64,000 nt of DNA from Sulfuritortus calidifontis (lineage in GTDB: Bacteria; Pseudomonadota; Gammaproteobacteria; Burkholderiales; Thiobacillaceae): contig NZ_AP018721.1 of the NCBI RefSeq assembly GCF_003967275.1, forward strand, positions 2,356,001 through 2,420,000. The letters run 5' to 3'. This document shows, piece after piece, positions 25,254-34,600 of the stretch (position 1 is its first letter; every line of letters starts with the position of its first letter). Both the position numbers and the translations under genes were made by a program. Under the pieces are notes generated by a model. That model had not been told where the DNA came from. It ran no database searches and worked only from the letters and a program-made list of their open reading frames with translations.

Positions 25254-27526
25254 TGGGTGGCCGCAGCAAGAAGCAAACCGTCGGCTACCGCTACCGCATG
25301 GGCCTGCACCTGGTGCTGTGCCAGGGGCCGGTGGATGCGGTGCAGGAAATCCAGATGGGCGACCGTACCGCGTGGGGTGATGCCGACCGCGCGCCGCTGG
25401 CAAGCGGCCACGGGCTCGCCAGTCTCTGGATCGACAAGCCCACGCTGTTTGGCGGCGACGAGCGCGAAGGCGGTGTGGTCGGCACCATCGATGTGTTGTC
25501 TGGCCATGCCGGACAAGGCCGCAACGACTACCTGATGAGCCGCCTAGGGCCCTCCATTCCGGCCTTTCGTGGCGTGCTGTCCTTGGTGGCACGCAAGATC
25601 CTCTTCGCGGCCAACAACCCGTATATCAAGCCGTGGGCCGTGCGCGTGCGGCGCTTCACGGCGGGGTGGTTCAATGCGCCGTGGATGGAGTGGAACGCCG
25701 AAGTTCGCACCTGGGATGAGGACGAAGGACGCGAGATCAGCGTCGGCATGAACCCGGCCCACATCCTGGTGCAGTGCCTGACCGACCCGCACTGGGGCAT
25801 GGGCTATCCGCAGAGCAGCATCGGCGGGAGTTTCTGGAACGCAGCGTGGGCCCTGTCGAGCGAAGGCTTCGGACTCAACTTGATCTGGACGCGCCAGCAG
25901 CCCATCGAGGCCTTCATCGCGCAGGTGCTCGACCACATCGGCGGCATCCTCTACATCGACCCGGAGCAAGGCACGTTCGAGCTGAAACTGCTGCGCGACG
26001 ACTACTGGATCGACAGCCTGCCGCAGCTGGGTCCGGATGAGATCGTGCGCATGGAGCGCTTCGAGCGCGCGCAGTGGGGGGAACTGCCCAACGAGATCAC
26101 CGTGGTCTACACCGACTGGGCCACTGGCAAAGAGGCCACGGTCACGGTCGAGAACCTGGCCGCGATCCAGCTTCAGGGCGGCGTGATCAACCAGCGCCGC
26201 GACTATCCCGGCGTCAATTACGGGCCGCTGGCCGCCAGGCTCGCGCTGCGCGACCTGCGCGCGCTGGGCTCGCCGCTGGCGCGCATGACGCTCACCATCG
26301 CCCCGACTGCGCTGGAGCGCCCGCCCTTGCCGGGCGATGTGTTCCTGCTGCACTGGCCGCGCCTCGGCATCGAGCGCATGGTGGTGCGCGTGACCGGCAT
26401 CGACACCGGCGCCCTGGGCGCGGCCGAATGGCGCATCGAGGCGGTGGAAGATGTGTTCGGGATGAGCAACACCGTGCTCTCGCCCCCGCCGCCGCCCGTC
26501 GAGGAGCCGCCGCTGGACGCGCTGCCCCCGGCCCTGGTGCTGGCCGTCGAGGTGCCGTACTGGGAACTGGCCCGGCGCTTGAACCGTGCCGAGCTGGACT
26601 ACCTGACCGACACCGACACCTACGTCGGCGCGCTGGCCGTCGCCGGTGGTACCGGGCAGTTGAACTGGCAACTGGCGACCGGGGCCGCCAGCGGCGATCT
26701 CGCGCCCGTGGTTGGGGAGGACTATGCGCCGCTGCTCACGCTCGATGCCGCACTGCCGGTGAGCGAAGCCGATGCCATCGGCGTGCCGGTGACCGCTGTC
26801 AGCCAGCCGCAGCGCCTGGCCGTGGGCGACTACGCCTACCTGGTCGATGCCACCGGCCAGATCCGGGAAGCCGTGGCGATCCTCGCCTTCGACGCCAACG
26901 CGGGCACGGTCGATCTCGCCCGCGGGGTGCTCGACACCACGCCGCAGGCGCACGCCGCCGGCACGCGGCTCATCGGCGTGGGCGAATGGCTCGCCGCCGA
27001 GACCACCGAGCGCGCTCCTGGCGAATCTGTGTTTGTCGCGGCCATTCCGCGCACCTCCACCGACCAGGGCGATGCCGTGCTCGCCGCCAACGGCCAGCCG
27101 CTGGTGCTGACCGGCCGCCAGGCGCGGCCGTACCCGCCGGGGCGCATCCGGATCAACGGCCAGCGCGAGCCCGCCGTGGCCGCCGGCGACCTGACCCTCA
27201 CCTGGGCGCACCGCGACCGCACCCAGCAGACCGCCTACCTGGTCCAGCAGGACGAGGGCGACATCGGCCCCGAGCCCGGCACCACCTACACCGTGCGCCT
27301 ACGCGACCGCAACGGCACCCTCGTGCGCACCCAAAGCGGCCTCTCCGGCACCACCTGGACCTGGGGCGTGGCCAGCAGCGCGACCGACGCTGGCCCTGCG
27401 GGCGATACCGTCACCGTCGAGATCGAGGCCGAGCGCGACGGCTTGAGCAGCTGGCAGGCGCAAACGCGCACCACCGAGCGCGCCGGCTACGGCCTGCGCT
27501 GGGGGCAGTTCTGGGGCGGGGTGTGA
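25253..27526 (+). CDS. Tail tip / host-specificity protein (J-like)
   Basis: This 757-aa tip protein has the gp13/J-type N-terminus (GYRYRMGLHLVLCQGPVDAV, WIDKPTLFGGDEREGGVVGT). The central region has NPAHILVQCLTDPHWGMGYP and IEAFIAQVLDHIGGILYIDP. A C-terminal fibronectin-like beta region follows (PYPPGRIRINGQREPAVAAG, LTWAHRDRTQQTAYLVQ). It forms the tip that contacts the receptor and starts DNA release. The length is shorter than lambda J, with the distal domains reduced. Confidence 0.85.
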   Translation: MGGRSKKQTVGYRYRMGLHLVLCQGPVDAVQEIQMGDRTAWGDADRAPLASGHGLASLWIDKPTLFGGDEREGGVVGTIDVLSGHAGQGRNDYLMSRLGPSIPAFRGVLSLVARKILFAANNPYIKPWAVRVRRFTAGWFNAPWMEWNAEVRTWDEDEGREISVGMNPAHILVQCLTDPHWGMGYPQSSIGGSFWNAAWALSSEGFGLNLIWTRQQPIEAFIAQVLDHIGGILYIDPEQGTFELKLLRDDYWIDSLPQLGPDEIVRMERFERAQWGELPNEITVVYTDWATGKEATVTVENLAAIQLQGGVINQRRDYPGVNYGPLAARLALRDLRALGSPLARMTLTIAPTALERPPLPGDVFLLHWPRLGIERMVVRVTGIDTGALGAAEWRIEAVEDVFGMSNTVLSPPPPPVEEPPLDALPPALVLAVEVPYWELARRLNRAELDYLTDTDTYVGALAVAGGTGQLNWQLATGAASGDLAPVVGEDYAPLLTLDAALPVSEADAIGVPVTAVSQPQRLAVGDYAYLVDATGQIREAVAILAFDANAGTVDLARGVLDTTPQAHAAGTRLIGVGEWLAAETTERAPGESVFVAAIPRTSTDQGDAVLAANGQPLVLTGRQARPYPPGRIRINGQREPAVAAGDLTLTWAHRDRTQQTAYLVQQDEGDIGPEPGTTYTVRLRDRNGTLVRTQSGLSGTTWTWGVASSATDAGPAGDTVTVEIEAERDGLSSWQAQTRTTERAGYGLRWGQFWGGV

Positions 27527-28158
27527 TGGAGTCGCCCATCGACCTGCATCCCCAGCCGCGCATCGACGTGCACATGCTCACGCTCGATGAGCCGGCTGCG
27601 TGGCGCGAAGCATGTCTTGCCAGCCTCGAAGGCGCGCCGATCCGTCTGCACGTGCTGCCGGGCATTCCGGGTCGGATCGGTGAGGCGCGCGCAGCTGGCT
27701 ACCGGCGAGGGAATTTGTCGCTGCTGTCCTTCGTCGATCCCGACGATCTCTATGAGGCCAGCGCCTTCACGCAGTTGGCCGATGCGCTCGATGCGTGTCC
27801 CTCGGCGGTGCTGGCCTATACCGACGAGGCGCTGATGGACGAGCAAGGCCGAGACGTCGGCGTGCGGCGACTGGCCTACAGCGCCTTCCAGCACGCCCAC
27901 TCGGCCAGCCATGTGCACGGCCTGATCGTGATGCGCCGCGCTGCGGTCGAGGCCGTGCTCGCCGTCACCACCGACATCCACCCCATGGCCGACTGGCTGT
28001 TGACCCGGCTGGTGGCCCAGAGCGGCGGCGTGCTGCACCTGCCCATCGTCGGGCGGCGCTGGCGGCAGCACCCACGGCAAGTCCATCGCACCGCAGACCC
28101 GACTGTCGTGCGGCGTATCCGGCAAACGATCGACCAAGCCACGAATCCCTGGAGATAG
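27526..28158 (+). CDS. Glycosyltransferase GT-A-like protein in the tail module
   Basis: This 210-aa protein has LSLLSFVDPDDLYEASAFTQ (about residues 64-83). It resembles the DxD metal-sugar site and following helix of family 2 glycosyltransferases. LAYTDEALMDEQGRDVGVRR and a late HVHGLIVMRRAAVEAVLAVT plus ADWLLTRLVAQSG resemble the acceptor half. It overlaps the J-like stop by 1 nt and precedes the fibre-like DUF2793 gene. It could modify a virion protein or the host surface. The enzyme call rests on motif resemblance only. Confidence 0.5.
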   Translation: MESPIDLHPQPRIDVHMLTLDEPAAWREACLASLEGAPIRLHVLPGIPGRIGEARAAGYRRGNLSLLSFVDPDDLYEASAFTQLADALDACPSAVLAYTDEALMDEQGRDVGVRRLAYSAFQHAHSASHVHGLIVMRRAAVEAVLAVTTDIHPMADWLLTRLVAQSGGVLHLPIVGRRWRQHPRQVHRTADPTVVRRIRQTIDQATNPWR

Positions 28159-28161
28159 ACC

Positions 28162-28512
28162 ATGCCATCGACCGATCCGAACCTGGGCCTTGCCTACGGC
28201 TGGACGCTGGGCGAGTCCGGCTGGCACACCGGCATGGACGCCAACCTCAAGCGCCTGGGCGCCATCGTCGGCCTGTCCGTGAAGGACCGCGACCTGGCCA
28301 CCCCGCCGGCGAGCCCCGCCGAGGGCAATCGCTACATCGTACCGGCCGGCGCCACCGGCGCCTGGGCCGGCAAGGCCGACCAGATCGCGGTGCGCATTGG
28401 AGGTGCCTGGGAGTACCACGTGCCCCAGGTCGGCTGGCTTTGCTACATCGAGGACGAGGCCAAGCTCGCCGTCTTCAAGCCCACCGGCTGGAGCGCTGGC
28501 ATCGCCATCTGA
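28162..28512 (+). CDS. DUF2793-type tail protein
   Basis: This 116-aa protein has the DUF2793 pattern: LSVKDRDLATPPASPAEGNR, YIVPAGATGAWAGKADQIAV, EYHVPQVGWLCYIEDEAKL. These domains occur in distal tail proteins of prophages and gene transfer agents. A CTGGAGA block precedes the ATG. A fibre or adhesin role is inferred. Confidence 0.8.
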   Translation: MPSTDPNLGLAYGWTLGESGWHTGMDANLKRLGAIVGLSVKDRDLATPPASPAEGNRYIVPAGATGAWAGKADQIAVRIGGAWEYHVPQVGWLCYIEDEAKLAVFKPTGWSAGIAI

Positions 28513-28538
28513 CCCTCACACCGATCCGTCACCCCTGG

Positions 28539-28573
28539 ACCCGCCTTGGTGCGACGAGCATCAGGCGGGTTTC
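28539..28573 (+). terminator. Hairpin before the lysis genes, third related copy
   Basis: ACCCGCCT (28539-28546) pairs with AGGCGGGT (28563-28570) and is followed by TTTCGCATTT. CTGGAGACCTGCC then leads to the next ATG, nearly identical to the block before the capsid gene. It would separate tail genes from lysis genes. Confidence 0.6.
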
Positions 28574-28592
28574 GCATTTCTGGAGACCTGCC

Positions 28593-28895
28593 ATGACCGA
28601 ACCCGCACAACCGCCCGTGCTCGTCGAGAACATGCTGCTTCTGCGCCGCGAGGACTTCGACGAACTGCTGGATCGTGCCGCCGAGCGTGGGGCCGAGCGT
28701 GTCCTGTCCCATCTCGGCCTGGAAAACGGCAGTGCCGCCAAGGACATCCGCGAGCTGCGCGACTTGCTCGAAGCCTGGCGCGATGCCCGCCGAACGGCGT
28801 GGCAGACCGCCGTCAAGGTCATCACGACCGGGATTCTGGCCGCGCTGCTGGTGGGAGCCGCCATCAAGCTGAAGCTGATGGGAGGCAGCCAATGA
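28593..28895 (+). CDS. DUF6127-like small membrane protein
   Basis: This 100-aa protein has an acidic N-terminal helix (LLLRREDFDELLDRAAERGA) and one C-terminal membrane segment (AVKVITTGILAALLVGAAI). It lies just before the holin gene and overlaps it by 4 nt (ATGA), so it belongs to the lysis cassette. The DUF6127 name is from memory. It might be an accessory holin or antiholin. Confidence 0.6.
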   Translation: MTEPAQPPVLVENMLLLRREDFDELLDRAAERGAERVLSHLGLENGSAAKDIRELRDLLEAWRDARRTAWQTAVKVITTGILAALLVGAAIKLKLMGGSQ

Positions 28896-29374
28896 TCGAG
28901 ACCTTGCTCGGTGGGCTGCTCGGCGGGGCGTTTCGTCTGGCGCCCGAGGTCCTGAAATGGCTGGACCGCAAGGGCGAGCGCAGCCATGAACTCGCGATGC
29001 AGGACAAGGCGCTGGAGTTCGAGAAGCTGCGCGGCGCCCAGCGGATGGCTGAAATTGGAGCGAGCGCAGATGCCGCGTGGAACAGCGGCGCGATTGAAGC
29101 CTTGCGCGAGGCCGTCGCAGCACAAGGGCGTCCCTCAGGCGTGAAGTGGGCCGATGCGCTTTCCACAACGGTCAGGCCGGTGGTCACCTATCTCTTCGTG
29201 TTGATGTATGCCGGGGTGAAGCTCTCGACCTTCGTCGGCTCGGTGCAGACGGGGCTGGGATTCGGGCCGGCGCTCATCGCTGCGTGGACGGAAGCGGACC
29301 AGGCCTTGCTTGCTGGCATCCTGAACTACTGGTTCCTGAACAGGACCCTCGAAAAATCCCGAGGGGCGGTGTGA
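28892..29374 (+). CDS. 3TM holin of gene-transfer-release type
   Basis: This 160-aa protein resembles the GTA_holin_3TM family. It has LLGGLLGGAFRLAPEVLKWL at the N-terminus, a charged helix with RKGERSHELAMQ, and membrane segments VRPVVTYLFVLMYAGVKLST and ADQALLAGILNYWFLNRTLE. It would open the inner membrane for the lysozyme encoded two genes later. Confidence 0.75.
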   Translation: MIETLLGGLLGGAFRLAPEVLKWLDRKGERSHELAMQDKALEFEKLRGAQRMAEIGASADAAWNSGAIEALREAVAAQGRPSGVKWADALSTTVRPVVTYLFVLMYAGVKLSTFVGSVQTGLGFGPALIAAWTEADQALLAGILNYWFLNRTLEKSRGAV

Positions 29375-29847
29375 TGGCGCACACCGGCAGACCCGAGACG
29401 CCGCTGCGCTCGCGCTTCTTGGCGAAATTCGCCTTCGACTCGAACACCGGCTGTTGGATATGGACGGGAGCTCGGCATCCACAAGGCTACGGGCTCATCA
29501 AACTCAAGGACGGCGCACAGCTGCGTGCGCATCGGGTGGCCTACGAGTTGGCGCATGGGCCAATCCCGGATGGACTGCAAGTCTGTCATCGCTGCGACAA
29601 CCGGAGATGTGTTCGACCAGGGCACCTGTTTCTCGGCACGGCGAAAGACAACGCTGCCGACATGGTCGCCAAGGGGCGAGCTGCAAGGAACACAGGCGAA
29701 CGCAACGGCGCTTCCCGCCTGACACGGCAGGACATCGAGGCGATTCGTGCCGATGACAGTCTCTACCGTGAGCTTGCCAGCCGTTTCCGCGTATCGCCTT
29801 CGGCCATTGGCCTCATCAAGCGGAGGGAGAGATGGAAGCACGTGTGA
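29374..29847 (+). CDS. HNH endonuclease (HNH_3 type)
   Basis: This 157-aa protein carries a compact HNH core: CWIWTGARHPQGYGLIKL, HRVAYELAHGPIPDG, CHRCDNRRCVRPGHLFLGTA (about residues 70-89). A C-terminal HTH follows (SRLTRQDIEAIRADD, ELASRFRVSPSAIGLIKRRE). It is inserted between holin and lysozyme with overlaps on both sides, as is usual for intron-less homing endonucleases in phages. Confidence 0.85.
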   Translation: MAHTGRPETPLRSRFLAKFAFDSNTGCWIWTGARHPQGYGLIKLKDGAQLRAHRVAYELAHGPIPDGLQVCHRCDNRRCVRPGHLFLGTAKDNAADMVAKGRAARNTGERNGASRLTRQDIEAIRADDSLYRELASRFRVSPSAIGLIKRRERWKHV

Positions 29848-30308
29848 TCCGCGTCCCGCCGCAGGCGATTGAACTAGCCAAGCGCTTCGAGGGCTTCCAT
29901 CGCGTGCCCAAGCACGACCCCGGCCGCGCGCATCCTTACGTCTGTCCGGCGGGATACTGGACGATTGGTTACGGCCATCTCTGCGATCCGAAGCATCCGC
30001 CGATCACGGAGGCCGAGGCGGAGCGCTACCTGGCGGAAGACCTGAGGATCGCGCTTGCTGCGACGTTGCGCTACTGCCCGGTACTGGCGACCGGGCCCGA
30101 GGGGCGGCTGGCTGCCATCGTCGACTTCACCTTCAACCTCGGCGCGGGACGGCTGCAGACGTCGACGCTGCGGCGGCGGGTCAACCAGCGAGACTGGGCT
30201 GCCGCCGCAACGGAGCTACGCCGCTGGGTCTACGGCGGCGGAAAGGTACTGCCGGGACTCGTCACGCGGCGGGAGGCAGAGGCCGCTTGGCTGCTTCGCA
30301 ACGCTTGA
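29832..30308 (+). CDS. Endolysin, GH24 lysozyme
   Basis: This 158-aa T4-type lysozyme cleaves peptidoglycan at the end of infection. The catalytic glutamate lies in LAKRFEGFHR (about residue 19). The conserved threonine and glycine-rich loop lie in GYWTIGYGHLCD (about residues 45-56). VDFTFNLGAG and VLPGLVTRREAEAAWLL complete the family pattern. No signal peptide or anchor is seen, so release depends on the holin. Confidence 0.92.
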   Translation: MEARVIRVPPQAIELAKRFEGFHRVPKHDPGRAHPYVCPAGYWTIGYGHLCDPKHPPITEAEAERYLAEDLRIALAATLRYCPVLATGPEGRLAAIVDFTFNLGAGRLQTSTLRRRVNQRDWAAAATELRRWVYGGGKVLPGLVTRREAEAAWLLRNA

Positions 30309-30328
30309 TTGCAGATGCACGGGAAAGA

Positions 30329-30365
30329 GCTTGGCTTCGCTGCCGAACAGCGCGTTCATGACATC
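30329..30365 (+). promoter_or_regulatory. Conserved leader element, copy C
   Basis: Same blocks as copies A and B, on the opposite strand of the window. One frame reads LASLPNSAFMTS and ends in TGA at 30385-30387, 2 nt before the ATG of the 96-aa gene. The frame in phase with that gene reads LGFAAEQRVHDI. It is 24 nt upstream of the start. Confidence 0.6.
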
Positions 30366-30389
30366 CGTACCCATCACGGAGCATTGACC

Positions 30390-30680
30390 ATGAGTAATCG
30401 ATTCAAGCACGCCGTCATCGACGACGTGACCTCGCGCAACATCGACGCCCGCCTGCAAGACCATCTGCTCGATCTGTTCGAATCGGCCATGAAGTCGGTG
30501 GCCACAACCCTGGCGCGCGAAGCCAAATTCGACACCACCGACTTCGCCACCGCCAAGGCACGAGGCTGCGAGGGATTCACGCTGTTGGTGAGCCGCACCC
30601 GCGCAGACTCGCGCGATGGTTGGTTCGGTGCATTTCAGCGCGGCGACGAACGTCTCGACGTCATCGGCCACCTGGAATAG
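30390..30680 (+). CDS. Hypothetical phage protein (96 aa) with conserved leader
   Basis: The family is not recognised. The protein starts MSNRFKHAVIDDVTSRNIDA, has a helical middle (LFESAMKSVATTLAREAKFD) and ends FGAFQRGDERLDVIGHLE. It is preceded by leader copy C and lies after the lysozyme, so it could be a late or lysogenic accessory gene. Its stop is 4 bp from the converging stop of the hrgA-like gene. Confidence 0.6.
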   Translation: MSNRFKHAVIDDVTSRNIDARLQDHLLDLFESAMKSVATTLAREAKFDTTDFATAKARGCEGFTLLVSRTRADSRDGWFGAFQRGDERLDVIGHLE

Positions 30681-30684
30681 GTGG

Positions 30685-31626
30685 TCAATCGTCCAGTTCC
30701 GGAACGTCCCAGTCAGCCGGACGAGCTTCGCCGGTTTGGTAGAACTGCTTCACCAGCTTCACGTAGTCCAGAAAATCCCGATTCTCCGTGGCCAGCCGAT
30801 TGACCATGTCCCAATCGATTTCGTCACGCTCGCGGGCTGGAATCAGCACCTGACTGTCGGCGGGGTTTTCCACGTCCAGCTTGATGAAGCCGATGCCGTG
30901 GGCGGCAAAAAGCATCCGCAGTTCTTTCAGCGTATCGGTGCCGCCGATTTCCGCAGCGACCAGATAGCCGAAATTGGCCCACGACGAGTTCGATACGGCC
31001 TGAAAGAAGCACTCGCGCACATTCGAACGGTTGATCAGCAGCTTGACCTCGAACGACCACAGCTTGGTGCGCTTGTCGGAATACTGCGTCACGCAGTCGC
31101 GCACTTCGCGGTGCCACTCCTTGCCCAAGTCCTCCATACCCACCACGTCCGGGTAAAGCCAGCGGTTGCCGTTCGGCCCGCGCTTGTTCGACGAGCGCTT
31201 TTCGTCGATGCGCTTGGAGAACACGCCGAACTCTTCCCACAGGTACTGCGACAGCAGCGGATACAGCGCCCGCTCGTCGAGCTTCGGGCGGCTCGAACCG
31301 GCTGCGGGCGTCATCTCCTCGCGCTCGGCAACGGCCACCTCATCGCTGTCGGACAGTTGCGAGTAGTAATAGCGCCGGGGCCGGCCCTCGGTGGTCTTCA
31401 GCTCCGGGTGCTTGCGCTGCAGATCGCGATGATGGGCACCGATCTCCGCCACGATCTGCTGCAGCAAATCGGCATCCGTCTGCAACGACTTGCTCCGCGC
31501 CTTCTTGGCTTGGCATTCCTGCGGGTAGGTGGCAACAATCCACTCGGCAATCTGTCGGGCGGTGAACTTTTCGTCTGGGCGCGCCTTCAGGTAGTCGACA
31601 ACCACCTGCATCAAATTCAGTTTCAT
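30685..31626 (-). CDS. HrgA-like HARE-domain protein of a type I R-M locus
   Basis: This 313-aa protein starts MKLNLMQVVVDYLKARPDEK and has an N-terminal HARE/winged-helix region (FTARQIAEWIVATYPQECQA, then LLQQIVAEIGAHHRDLQ). The C-terminal half (KRGPNGNRWLYPDVVGMEDL, LWSFEVKLLINRSNVRECFF) looks like a PD-(D/E)XK-type nuclease fold with E-x-K. It matches proteins called HrgA near restriction genes. It lies 16 bp after hsdR in the same direction. It may read modified DNA and act as an auxiliary nuclease; this is inference. Confidence 0.75.
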   Translation of the reverse strand: MKLNLMQVVVDYLKARPDEKFTARQIAEWIVATYPQECQAKKARSKSLQTDADLLQQIVAEIGAHHRDLQRKHPELKTTEGRPRRYYYSQLSDSDEVAVAEREEMTPAAGSSRPKLDERALYPLLSQYLWEEFGVFSKRIDEKRSSNKRGPNGNRWLYPDVVGMEDLGKEWHREVRDCVTQYSDKRTKLWSFEVKLLINRSNVRECFFQAVSNSSWANFGYLVAAEIGGTDTLKELRMLFAAHGIGFIKLDVENPADSQVLIPARERDEIDWDMVNRLATENRDFLDYVKLVKQFYQTGEARPADWDVPELDD

Positions 31627-31642
31627 CCCCGTTCTCCCCGCG

Positions 31643-34600
31643 TCATACGCCCGCGCCCATCTGCGGCGGCGCTTTCGGCGGCACCGTGCCCGGCTGGTAG
31701 GTCGCATCGAACACCATGTCCGTCAGCCAGCGCTTGAAGTTGGGGTTGTCGCTGAACTGCTTGAACAGCTCCGTGTGGTCGGACAGCAGCTCCAACACCA
31801 CCCGGTTGAGCGCCTTGTCGTGCTCAAGGCGAGCGTTTTGCTTGTCGGAGTTCGCCTGCGCGTTCTGGTAGGCCTTGTCCTGCGCCACCCGCGCCGGGAT
31901 TTCCTCGGTGATGACCTTGCGGATCTTGTCTTCGTCCTTCCATTCGATGTTGCCGAACAGGTCGTTGAATTCGCGCACGATGTTCGAGAGCTTGTCGATC
32001 TCGGGCTCCAGCTTGCCCCCCCCGCCGCCCGGCGGCACAGGCTCGACGGTGGCATCTGCGTCGTCCATCGCCATCTTCAGCGCCGCTTTGGCCTCTACCC
32101 GGTAGCTGTCCATGTCGATGGTCTCCAGCACGCCCTTGGAGAGATCCTCCTCCTTGGGCGCGGGCAGCTTGGGGATGAGGAAGTTCAGGAAGATCGACAG
32201 CTTTTCCCACGCCAGATGGCCGTAGCTCAGGATCGCGGCCAGAAAGCCGTAACTGCGCACGAAGGCCTTGGCCTTGCCCTTGAACTTGACCTGGTCGTCC
32301 TCGCCGAGCTGGTCGGTGTATTCGGCCACGCACGCATCGAGGATCGGATCGAGTTTGTCCCGGTCTGCGCCGCTCAAGTACAGCGCCACCAGGTCTTCCA
32401 CCTGCTGCCAGCTATACACCTGCTGGGCGTCGAGTTCGGCCTTCAGGTCGTGCAGCTTGTTGGCGTCGGTTTCGCCGGTCTGGATGGTGGCGCGGTAGTA
32501 GTCCTGGAACGCCGCCTTCACGGCCTCGGCGTTGTCGGCGAAGTCGAGCACGAAGGTGTCGTGCTTCTGCGGATGCGCCCGGTTCAGGCGTGACAGGGTC
32601 TGCACAGCCAGCACGCCTGCCAGCGGCTTGTCCACGTACATCGTGTGCAGCAAGGGTTCGTCAAAGCCGGTGACGAACTTGTTGGCCACGATCAGGAATC
32701 GATACGGGTCTTGCTTGAAATTCGCGGGAATGTCCTTGCTCGGAAACCCGTTGAGATCGGCCTCAGTCTTCTTTTGCCCGCCGATCTCGAACTCGCCCGA
32801 GTACGCCACGATGGCCTTGTACGGGCTCTTGATCTCGTTGAGGTAGTCCGACACCTCGCGCCAGTAGTCGATAGCCCGTGCGATGCCGTTGCACACGATC
32901 ATGGCCCGCGCCTTGCCGCCGATCTTCTGCTTGCCCGCCACCTGCGCGATGAAGTGATCGACCATGATCTCGGCCTTGCGGCGGATGGCCTTGTCGTGCG
33001 ATTCGACGTAGTGGCGGATTTTCTTCAGCGCCTTGGCCTTGTCGAATTCCGGGTCATCCGCTACCGTCTTGGCCACCTGGTAGAAGCTCTCCACGGGGGT
33101 GTAGTGCTCCACCACGTCGAGGATGAACTTCTCCTGGATGGCCTGCTTGGTGGTGTAGGTCAGCTCTTCGGGCGAGCGGAACTGCACCTGGTCGCCGACC
33201 ATGACCTTCTCGCCGAACAGCTCCAGGGTCTTGTTCTTGGGGGTGGCCGTGAAGGCAAAGTAGCTGGCGTTGGCCAGCAGCTTGCGCGAAGCGATGCGCT
33301 TCTCGATTTCCGCGTTCACCGCATCCTGGGTGCTGTCCTCTTCCAACGGCTCCTCGTCGGTCGTTTCGCTCGCCACTTGAGCGGCGGCCTTGCCGCCGAG
33401 GGCTTCGTGCATCCGCGCCGTGGTCTTGCCGCCCTGACTGGAATGCGCCTCATCGATCAACAGCGCAAAGCGCTTGCTGGAAAGGTCTTCCAGCTCATCG
33501 AGGATGAACGGGAATTTCTGCACCGTGGTGACGATGATCTTCTTGCCCCGGCGCAGGTATTCGCGCAGCTCCTGCGCGTTGTCGGAGTGGCCGAAGATCG
33601 CCGCCACGTGGTCGTAACCCTTGATGGTGCGGGCAATCTGCGTGTCCAGCGCGCGCCGGTCGGTGATGACGATGATGGAGTCGAACTGCGGCTTCGAAGG
33701 GTCGTCCTTGCGGCGCAGCTCCACCAACTGGTGCGCCAGCCAGGCAATCGTGTTGCTCTTGCCGCTGCCTGCCGAATGCTGGATCAGATAGCGCTGGCCC
33801 ACCCCGTCTTCGCGGGCGCGGCGCAGCAGCGCACGCACCGTGCGCAACTGATGAAAGCGCGGGAAGATCTGCTTGCGCTTCTTGCGTTTCTTGCCGCTGG
33901 CATCCGCCTCTTCCTCCTCCACCACCTGCGCGTAACTCTCGATGATGTTGGCCAGCGATTCGCGGGTCAGCACCTGTTTCCACAGGTAATCGGTTTTCAG
34001 ACCATGCGGGTTGGGCGGGTTGCCCGCGCCGCTGTTCCAGCCCTGGTTGAATGGCAGGAACCACGAGGCCTTGCCCTTGAGCTCGGTACAGAACGCGGCC
34101 TCGTTGTCGTCCACCGCGAAATGCGCCACGCAACGCCCCAACTGGAACAGCAGCTCCCGGGGCTCTCGCGTGGTCTGGTACTGGACGATGGCATCAGCCA
34201 GGGTTTGCTTGGTCAGCGAGTTCTTCAACTCGAAGGTCAGCACCGGCAGCCCGTTGATGAAGATCACCAAATCCAGCTCGTTGCCGGACTCGTTGCTGTA
34301 GCGCAGCTGCCGGGTGACGCTGAAGATGTTCTTGCCGAAGGACTCCGCCGCCGTCGCGTTGCCCGGCGTGGGCAGCAGCTTGTAGAGATCGACGTGGACC
34401 GGCCCGTGGCTCACGCCCTTGCGCAGCACGTCCACCACGCCGCGTTTGGTGATCTCGCCCTGCAGCCGGTGCAGGAACTGGGTGCGCTTGATGCCGTCGG
34501 CCGCCAGTTCCAGCGTGTCCACCGCCTGGGGCTGGGTGGCCTGCAAGAAGGCCAGCAACTGCGCCACATCCAGCGCCACATCGCGGTTGTAGTCGCTAGC

